Source: an uncultured Saprospiraceae bacterium (GTDB lineage: Bacteria > Bacteroidota > Bacteroidia > Chitinophagales > Saprospiraceae). Taken from it: DNA of 53,958 nt. Under the pieces are notes generated by a model. It searched no databases and was not told the origin of the DNA. It was given only the letters and a program-made list of their open reading frames with translations. The stretch covers positions 1 to 53,958 of the forward strand of contig CALISO010000037.1 in assembly GCA_938041445.1 (NCBI GenBank), read 5' to 3'. The position numbers were made by a program, and so were the translations under genes. Of this stretch, positions 47,235 through 53,958 are shown in pieces (within the stretch, counting starts at the first letter, position 1; each line of letters starts with the position of its first letter).

Positions 47235-50200
47235 CTAATCAATTACTACAATCTTCTTACTAGTCGTAATATTATCTAATGTTACTTCTACAGAATAGAC
47301 ACCACCTGGAATCTCATCTATATTAATTGGGAAATAGTATTCTCCTATACCCAAATTAGCATCTAACAATAGATTACTCAATATAGCTCTTCCGTTGATA
47401 TCTCTAATTGAAAGTAAAGCTTTCGTATTAGGTACTTCATTGGAAATTGATACTGTAATTGCATCTGAAGCTGGGTTAGGATAAACCTTCACATCATTGT
47501 CAATTTCATTAGCTTCTACTTCAACGGAAACTATCTCACTATAGCTTACACTACCATTTGACTTCGTAGCTGCGATTCGGTAGAAGTATGTCCCAGCCGC
47601 AGTCGCGTTATTATCAATCATATGATATGTATATTGATCTGATACCTTCTCAGAGAATTTCGAACCCAGATCTTTGAATTCTCCATTTACTCTTACCTGA
47701 AGTGTATAATAATCGACCTCTACATCATTGACAATAGTCCAATCGATTTGATTTTGGTTGTCAATTCTATCTGCTGATATTCCTAACCATAGATTGGATA
47801 GTATCGCACTTACTACAAATCCTGCGTCAATATTCGGTGTGTGCTCTCCTGATCGCATATAGTATACTGTAGTCGTATTGAGACCGAATGTGTGATCTAC
47901 ATCACTATCCATTTCCTCACTAGATACATTGGCTACTGTAGGTACATATCCTGATGGTGGAGTAAATTCAAGGTAGTAACCTCTCTCTTGAAGTAGGTCA
48001 ACGTGATATTCTCCATGTACATCAGTAGTCGTATTGTCTACAACAATACCTTCTTCTGTATATACAGTTACGTTGACATCTTCAATTCCTTGCTCACCAT
48101 TATCAGCCATACCGTTACCGTTAGAATCATACCATACTCTATCACCTAATGTTGCCATTGGTTCGTATCCAGCTCCTATGTCACACTTCTCTTCTCCACT
48201 CAGTACTGTGAATGCATCAGTTGTACCAGGACCATTAGATAGAGTCACATCACTGTCAATTGTATCATCGTTACCAATGTTATCCATCACTAGTGCCAAT
48301 CCAAATGGAGGTACAATGTACTGTACATAGTAAGTACCTGGAGGTACACACATCTTCCAATATCCATCATTAGATGCTGAACCTGGTTCATGTCCTGAAT
48401 ACTGCGTATCCCACAATTCGAATGTGCCATTGTTGTCTCTATAGACTTCAACTAATACTCCATTGACACCATTCTCTTGAGAATCATACACATCATTACC
48501 ATCGATATCGTACCATACAAGTTGTCCTAATGGTATACATGTGTAGAATCCAGCGTCCCACGTCAAGTCATTCTCGCCAGACGATAGTGTCGTCGTTTGA
48601 GTTGTACCTGGACCGTTGGTGCCATCTACATCACTATCAGAACCATCATTACTTCCAGTATTAGCGAAAGTCAATTCCATACCATTCGGTGTAACAAACT
48701 GTACATAGTAGTCACCTGGGTAAAGATCTTCAAATAGATAGTTACCATCAGCATCAGTAATTGCAATAGCTACAAGATTACCATCAGCATCATACAATTG
48801 TACATTGACACCTTCTATACCTGGCTCTCCTGGATCTTGCTGTCCATCACCATCAAGGTCATGCCATACTAAGTCTCCAAGTGAAGCTAATGGTACGATT
48901 CCTAGATCAACATGTGAGTCATCGTCTCCATCATCGCCATCAACATCATCAGGGTCATAACACTCTGATGTACCACTTCCTGAATCTACATCATCTGAAC
49001 TGTCTGTTCCAGAACAACTCTCTCCTTCGTCTCTTGTAAAGACATAATTGTCTAATTCTGGATTACTGGTAATATCAAACTGTACATAGTATTGCTGTCC
49101 AGCTTCTAAGCAGATCTGTCCTCCTGCATTTGGTGAGTCTTCACCAAACTCGTACTCTCCATCTATTGTTGTCGTTGTAGCTAATGGAGTTCCTCCGCTT
49201 GCTTCCCCGTCATTACATGCAAATAACGTTACTGTTACTTCTTCTGTAACTGCTGTCTCTCCGTTGTCTTGACATCCGTTAGCATTCAGATCATAGAATA
49301 CTGTTCCTCCTAACTCTTGACATGGATTGATACCTGCATCAATGTGGTTGTCATCGTCACCATCATCTCCATCATCATCGTTCGGATTGTAACACCCTGA
49401 TTGTCCTGAGTCCATATCGATGTCATCTCCATCTGCTGCATTTGCACAAGCACCTTCAGTACTTGAGAACTGATGTCCTTGTAATGGTGCTCCTGCACTA
49501 TCATCAAAGTCAAAGACTACATAGTATTGCTTCGCTGGATCTAGACAGATATCTGCATCTGGATTCGTTGACTCTGGTCCGAAGCTGTATTCACCATTTG
49601 TCGTCGTCGTACTCGTTACTGGAGTTCCTCCTCCTGGCACACCTGCACTACATTCGAATAAGGTAATACTTACTTCCTCCATGACCAATCCTTCTCCGTT
49701 GTCTTGACAGCCACTGTTGTCTTCATCTAAGAAAATCTCTCCTGCGATTGTTTGACATGGATAGATTCCTGCACTTACATGTTCATCATCATCTCCATCA
49801 GTAGGATCTGTATTCTCTGGGTCAAAACATTCAGACTGGCCAGTAGTTGGATCAATATCGTCTGCATCGCTTGCATTTGCACATTCCTCAGAATCATTGC
49901 TAGAGAATTCATAGAATTCTAAAGGACTTCCTGGTGTTTTTGGTATGTCAAATACAATAAAGTACTCTTTTACTGGGTCTAAGCATACCATCCCTCCTGG
50001 GTTAGTAGAGTTAGGGCCAAATTCATATGCTCCATCTACTGTCTGTGTACTCGCTACTGGACTTTCCGTTGTTGGATCTTGTCCACATTCGTAGATACTG
50101 ACATTCACTGGATCTTGAGATAATGTTTCGCCATCATCTTGACAGCCATTATTATTCAGATCAATAAAGACTTCGCCCTGAATTTCTTCACAAGGATTAA

Positions 50201-53200
50201 TCCCTGCATCTACATGATTGTCATCGTCACCATCATCGGCATCTCCATCTTCTGGATTGTAACAATCTGACTGACCATTGCTTGGATCGATATCATCTGA
50301 ATCGCCTGCTACTGCACAAGTTCCTTCTGCTACTGAGAAGTCAAAGCCTTCGAGTGGTGAACCTATACTATTGTCAAAGTTAAATTCAACATAGTAAGTC
50401 TTTCCAATCTCTAGACACACATCTGCTCCTTCATCTGTAGAATCAGGACCAAACTCATACATTCCATCATTGACTGTTGTTGATGCCAATGGTATTCCTC
50501 CACCTGGTGCTCCAGCATTACACTCAAATATTGTAACTGTCACATCTTCCATCACTAACCCTTCATTGTCATCTTGACAACCGTCTGCATTTGCATCCAA
50601 GAAGATTTCTCCTGACAGTGTTTGACATGGTGCTAAACCAAGATCAATGTCATCATCTCCATCTCCATCGTCTTCTGGATCATAACATGTTGACTCTAGC
50701 GTTGTTGGATCTACATCATCTGCATCCATTGAATCTCCACACTCTTCTTCTCCTGTTGAAGGATGGTAAGCTTGGAGTGGATCAGTATCTGCTGCATTTG
50801 GTACATCAAACTGAACATAGTAAGTATAGTATGGATCCAAACAAACTTCTGCTCCTGTATTTGTTGACTCAGGTCCAAATTCGTATAGGCCATCTTCTGT
50901 AGTTGTACTGGCAATCGGCGTACCTCCTGCTGGCATATCATCGTCATCACATTGGTATAATGTCACATTAACTGGATCTGTCGCTAACGAATCATCTTCA
51001 TCTTGACATCCATTGTTATTGTTATCAATAAAGACTGCTCCGCCTACTTCTCCACATGGATAGATACCTGCATTGATGTGGTTGTCGGCATTTCCATCCG
51101 CATTGTCATCATCATTGTCGCCATCGTCTCCTTCATCCTCTGGATCATAACATCCCGATTGTCCGGTCACTGGATCGACATCATCTGTTGAATCTGGTCC
51201 TGCACATTCATCTTCATGACTTGACAGATTCCAGTTTTCTAATGATTCTCCTTCACCATTCGGCACATCAAATACGACGTAGTATTCTTTCGCTGGCTCT
51301 AGACAGACCATACCTCCTTCGTTAGGAGAGAACTGTCCGAACTCATATGCGCCATCTATTGTAGTTGTACTTGCTATTGGTGTTCCTCCTCCAGGTACTC
51401 CTGCGTCACACTCGTATAAAGTAACTCCTACAGGTTCTGCTACTGCAGTTTCTCCTTCATCTTGACAACCATTGTTGTTCATATCATAGAAGACTTCTCC
51501 GCCGATTGCCTCACATTCAAAGATTCCTAAATCAATGTGCTCATCATCGTCGCCATCTACTCCATCTTGGTTGTCTGGATCGTAACATTCTGATTCGCCA
51601 GTTGTATGATCTACATCATCTGTCGTTCCTTCTCCGATACAGAAGTTTGAATTCGTTGACATTCCATACGCTTGAAGTGCTTCTCCAGGACCGTTTGGTA
51701 AGTCAAACTGTACAAAGTACTGTGTTCCTGGCTCTAAACATATCTGTGCTGCTGGATCATCTGCATCCTCACCAAATTCATACATTCCTCCTGATGTACT
51801 TGTAGTTGCTAGCGGTGCATCAACTGCAGGGTCTTGTCCACATTCAAACAAGTTAACTGTTACTGCTTCTTCTATAAAGTTCTCGCCAGTTTCTTGACAT
51901 CCATTGTTATCGATATCAAAGAATACGTCTCCTGCAATCTCTTGACATGGGAAGATTCCTGCATCGACATGTTCATCGCCATCTCCGTCATCGCCATCTT
52001 CACCATCTGGGTTGTAACATTCTGACTGACCGTTTGATGGATCTACATCATCATCGATGCCTGGAAGTGCACATGACTCAGAGTTAGTTGAAAACTCAAA
52101 TCCACTTAATGGGTCTGATTCTGTATCATTTGGTAGATCAAAGACTACGAAGTATGTCTTGATTGGCTCCAGACAAACTTGAGCATCATCATTTTCTGAA
52201 TCTAGTCCAAATTCGTATTCTCCATCAATCGTCATTGTAGACGCTACTGGATCGTCTACTCCCGGTGTCTGTCCACACTCATAAAGTGTCACAGACACTG
52301 GTATAGTTACGACACTTTCACTCCCTTCTTGACAACCATTGTTATCATTATCATAGAACACTACACCTTCTAGATTTTCACAACCATAGATTCCAGCGTC
52401 TATATCATCATCGTCATCTCCGTCACTATCACCAGGACCATAACATTCTGACTCACCAGTGTTAGGATCTACATCATCTGCATCAGATGGAGCAGCACAT
52501 TCTTCTTCTCCATTTGTGAAGACATAATCCTCTAGATCGTCGCCTGGACTATCTGGAATATCAAATACAACAAAGTAGGAAAGCTGCTCTTCAAGACAGA
52601 TATCTGCATCTTCATTTGGACTTCCCATTCCGAAGTTGTATTGACCATTGATCGTCGTTGTACTTGCTAATGGAACATCTACTGCTGGATCTTGTCCACA
52701 TTCATATAGACTCACTCCTACTGGATGAATCACTGCTGTTTCATCTGCATCCTGACATCCATTCTGATTCATATCGTAAAATACAGTACCTCCTAGCATC
52801 TGACATGGGAAGATTCCTGCGTCGATATCTTCATCGTCATCATCACCACTTGGATCATAACAATCTGATATTCCTGTTGCAGGATCTACATCATCTGCAT
52901 CGTCGCTATTTGCACAAGCTGTCATATCATCACTACTAAACATGTAGCCTTCGTATGCTTCGCCTGGTCCGTTTGGTAAATCAAAACTTACTGTATAAGT
53001 CTGATCTGGATCTAGTAAACAGTCGCCTGTATCTGGGTTTGCTCCTGAGAAGTCCCATGATCCATCTGCCCCAGTTGTTGCTGTTCCTACAGCTTCTACT
53101 GGTGTACCTGTGATCGGATCACATGTCCAGATTGTTACTTCGATTCCTGGTGCAGACATTGTCTCTCCAGCATCCTGACATCCATTGTTATTCATATCAA

Positions 53201-53958
53201 TGAAGACCTCTCCTCCGATGCTTTCACATGGACTAATACCTGCATCAATGTTGTTGTCATCATCGCCGTCATTTCCATCGTCGTCATTTGGATCATAGCA
53301 ATCTTCTGCAACTCCACTATCAGAATCCACATCATCAGACTCTCCATCAGCACAAGTCGCATCTGCTTCCTCAGTACTAAAGTCATAACCGACATATGGA
53401 TCACCAGCTATATCTCCAACTGCATTCGGTAGATCAAAGCTTACTGTATATGTTGCTTCTGGATCCAACTGACAGACTCCTGTCTCTGGGTCCATCGAGC
53501 CAAACATCCACATTCCATCTGCTCCTGTTGTCGCTGTCCCTACTGGTGTTGTAGGCTCGCCAGTTATCGGATCACATGTCCAGATTGTCACTTCTACACC
53601 TTCGACCATCATAGTCTCATCAGCGTCTTGACAGCCATTATTATTCTCATCTATAAAGACTTCTCCTCCTATGCTCTCACATGGTGGCGTAATACCTGCA
53701 TCGATATCATCATCTCCATCTCCATCATCATCGCCTGGATTGTAACAATCATCTGAAGTTCCTGTTCCTGGATCTACATCATCTGACTCGCCTTCTGCAC
53801 ATCCTGCATCTGCTTCGCCTTCTGTGAAGTCAAATTCTAAATACGGATCACCTGGTAAGTCTCCTGCTTCATTTGGTAAATCAAATGACACTGCATATGT
53901 TGCATCTGGATCTAATTCACAGATACCTGTATCTGCATTCATTCCTCCAAACATCCAT
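47235..53958 (-). CDS. Giant SdrD_B-like repeat protein, type A T9SS (5' end outside the window)
   Basis: At least 2240 residues are visible and the frame runs off the right edge; the ATG at 53954 lies inside a repeat and is not the start. In order there are a partial and eleven full Cys/Asp-rich repeats (48894-53958), three ordinary SdrD_B domains without the cysteines (about 48893-47820, each with LGDxVWxDxxGxG or a close form), an FN3-like domain (about 47800-47530) and a type A T9SS sorting domain (VKVYPNPASDAITVSI ... SKKIVVID). SdrD_B domains bind calcium and stiffen adhesins. The protein is likely a long surface stalk or adhesin; its ligand is unknown. Confidence 0.9.
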   Translation of the reverse strand, partial: WMFGGMNADTGICELDPDATYAVSFDLPNEAGDLPGDPYLEFDFTEGEADAGCAEGESDDVDPGTGTSDDCYNPGDDDGDGDDDIDAGITPPCESIGGEVFIDENNNGCQDADETMMVEGVEVTIWTCDPITGEPTTPVGTATTGADGMWMFGSMDPETGVCQLDPEATYTVSFDLPNAVGDIAGDPYVGYDFSTEEADATCADGESDDVDSDSGVAEDCYDPNDDDGNDGDDDNNIDAGISPCESIGGEVFIDMNNNGCQDAGETMSAPGIEVTIWTCDPITGTPVEAVGTATTGADGSWDFSGANPDTGDCLLDPDQTYTVSFDLPNGPGEAYEGYMFSSDDMTACANSDDADDVDPATGISDCYDPSGDDDDEDIDAGIFPCQMLGGTVFYDMNQNGCQDADETAVIHPVGVSLYECGQDPAVDVPLASTTTINGQYNFGMGSPNEDADICLEEQLSYFVVFDIPDSPGDDLEDYVFTNGEEECAAPSDADDVDPNTGESECYGPGDSDGDDDDDIDAGIYGCENLEGVVFYDNDNNGCQEGSESVVTIPVSVTLYECGQTPGVDDPVASTMTIDGEYEFGLDSENDDAQVCLEPIKTYFVVFDLPNDTESDPLSGFEFSTNSESCALPGIDDDVDPSNGQSECYNPDGEDGDDGDGDEHVDAGIFPCQEIAGDVFFDIDNNGCQETGENFIEEAVTVNLFECGQDPAVDAPLATTSTSGGMYEFGEDADDPAAQICLEPGTQYFVQFDLPNGPGEALQAYGMSTNSNFCIGEGTTDDVDHTTGESECYDPDNQDGVDGDDDEHIDLGIFECEAIGGEVFYDMNNNGCQDEGETAVAEPVGVTLYECDAGVPGGGTPIASTTTIDGAYEFGQFSPNEGGMVCLEPAKEYYVVFDVPNGEGESLENWNLSSHEDECAGPDSTDDVDPVTGQSGCYDPEDEGDDGDNDDDNADGNADNHINAGIYPCGEVGGAVFIDNNNNGCQDEDDSLATDPVNVTLYQCDDDDMPAGGTPIASTTTEDGLYEFGPESTNTGAEVCLDPYYTYYVQFDVPNAADTDPLQAYHPSTGEEECGDSMDADDVDPTTLESTCYDPEDDGDGDDDIDLGLAPCQTLSGEIFLDANADGCQDDNEGLVMEDVTVTIFECNAGAPGGGIPLASTTVNDGMYEFGPDSTDEGADVCLEIGKTYYVEFNFDNSIGSPLEGFDFSVAEGTCAVAGDSDDIDPSNGQSDCYNPEDGDADDGDDDNHVDAGINPCEEIQGEVFIDLNNNGCQDDGETLSQDPVNVSIYECGQDPTTESPVASTQTVDGAYEFGPNSTNPGGMVCLDPVKEYFIVFDIPKTPGSPLEFYEFSSNDSEECANASDADDIDPTTGQSECFDPENTDPTDGDDDEHVSAGIYPCQTIAGEIFLDEDNSGCQDNGEGLVMEEVSITLFECSAGVPGGGTPVTSTTTTNGEYSFGPESTNPDADICLDPAKQYYVVFDFDDSAGAPLQGHQFSSTEGACANAADGDDIDMDSGQSGCYNPNDDDGDDGDDDNHIDAGINPCQELGGTVFYDLNANGCQDNGETAVTEEVTVTLFACNDGEASGGTPLATTTTIDGEYEFGEDSPNAGGQICLEAGQQYYVQFDITSNPELDNYVFTRDEGESCSGTDSSDDVDSGSGTSECYDPDDVDGDDGDDDSHVDLGIVPLASLGDLVWHDLDGDGQQDPGEPGIEGVNVQLYDADGNLVAIAITDADGNYLFEDLYPGDYYVQFVTPNGMELTFANTGSNDGSDSDVDGTNGPGTTQTTTLSSGENDLTWDAGFYTCIPLGQLVWYDIDGNDVYDSQENGVNGVLVEVYRDNNGTFELWDTQYSGHEPGSASNDGYWKMCVPPGTYYVQYIVPPFGLALVMDNIGNDDTIDSDVTLSNGPGTTDAFTVLSGEEKCDIGAGYEPMATLGDRVWYDSNGNGMADNGEQGIEDVNVTVYTEEGIVVDNTTTDVHGEYHVDLLQERGYYLEFTPPSGYVPTVANVSSEEMDSDVDHTFGLNTTTVYYMRSGEHTPNIDAGFVVSAILSNLWLGISADRIDNQNQIDWTIVNDVEVDYYTLQVRVNGEFKDLGSKFSEKVSDQYTYHMIDNNATAAGTYFYRIAATKSNGSVSYSEIVSVEVEANEIDNDVKVYPNPASDAITVSISNEVPNTKALLSIRDINGRAILSNLLLDANLGIGEYYFPINIDEIPGGVYSVEVTLDNITTSKKIVVID
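48894..53681 (-). repeat. Eleven tandem Cys/Asp-rich SdrD_B-type units
   Basis: Units begin at the Cys codons at 53681, 53228, 52805, 52382, 51947, 51515, 51056, 50627, 50192, 49757 and 49322, with periods of 423-459 bp. Most units hold six Cys in set places: CxxIxGxVFxD, NGCQD, LYECG or WTCD, VCLxP, EECA and ECYDP. Each ends in an Asp-rich linker such as DGDDGDDDNHIDAGI. A further partial unit continues to the edge of the window. Confidence 0.92.

Noticed and set aside
47235-53958. Frameshift or assembly collapse in the giant repeat gene
   Set aside because: The frame stays open through all visible repeats, the units differ from each other throughout, and the domain order is sensible.

Overview
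The window comes from a member of the Bacteroidota, probably a marine, Saprospiria- or Chitinophagia-like gliding bacterium; the class is an inference. The evidence is the type IX secretion (T9SS) sorting domains of both type A and type B, a PorV/PorQ-family protein, a TonB-dependent receptor with a carboxypeptidase-regulatory-like N-terminus, a complete Na+-translocating NQR operon, weak or absent Shine-Dalgarno sequences, and repeated matches to the Bacteroidota -7 promoter element TAnnTTTG. No phage, transposase, CRISPR array or rRNA gene was seen.

Layout. 1-1133: a tRNA-Cys gene on the minus strand with its promoter and terminator, followed by about 1 kb of roughly 209-bp repeats, each carrying a remnant of the 3' half of the tRNA. 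1295-7858: a 2187-residue type B T9SS cargo. 8008-13452: the translation and transcription operon rimP-nusA-infB plus a DUF2400/TIGR02757 gene, with a terminator-like hairpin directly against the rimP start codon. 13508-19816: nqrABCDEF, whose NqrA has an unusual N-terminal membrane extension. 19880-25506: two type A T9SS cargo genes, one with dockerin-like and cohesin-like parts. 25627-27209: a CAP-domain protein and the overlapping pair greA-HIT. 27316-36487: a TonB receptor, a 1395-residue exoprotein and a PorV-like barrel, in that transcription order. 36569-44560: housekeeping genes, namely a 2-hydroxyacid dehydrogenase (minus) divergent from carB, an M42 aminopeptidase and uvrA (plus). 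44593-53958: an M43 metalloprotease and a giant SdrD_B-like cargo made of Cys-rich, Asp-rich repeats, cut by the right edge of the window.

How the parts fit. About half of the bases encode exported surface proteins that are likely to leave the cell by T9SS. They include adhesin-like giants, a zinc protease and a possible glycan-active barrel. The TonB receptor, exoprotein and PorV-like barrel look like one functional unit at the outer membrane. The Na+-NQR would supply the sodium motive force. The rimP-nusA-infB region looks set up for feedback control through a termination hairpin. The most unusual observations are the tRNA-Cys remnant array, the rimP leader hairpin, the membrane-anchored NqrA, the six-cysteine SdrD_B-type repeat family and the overlapping dyads before uvrA. 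All family names rest on motif recognition by eye, without database searches.
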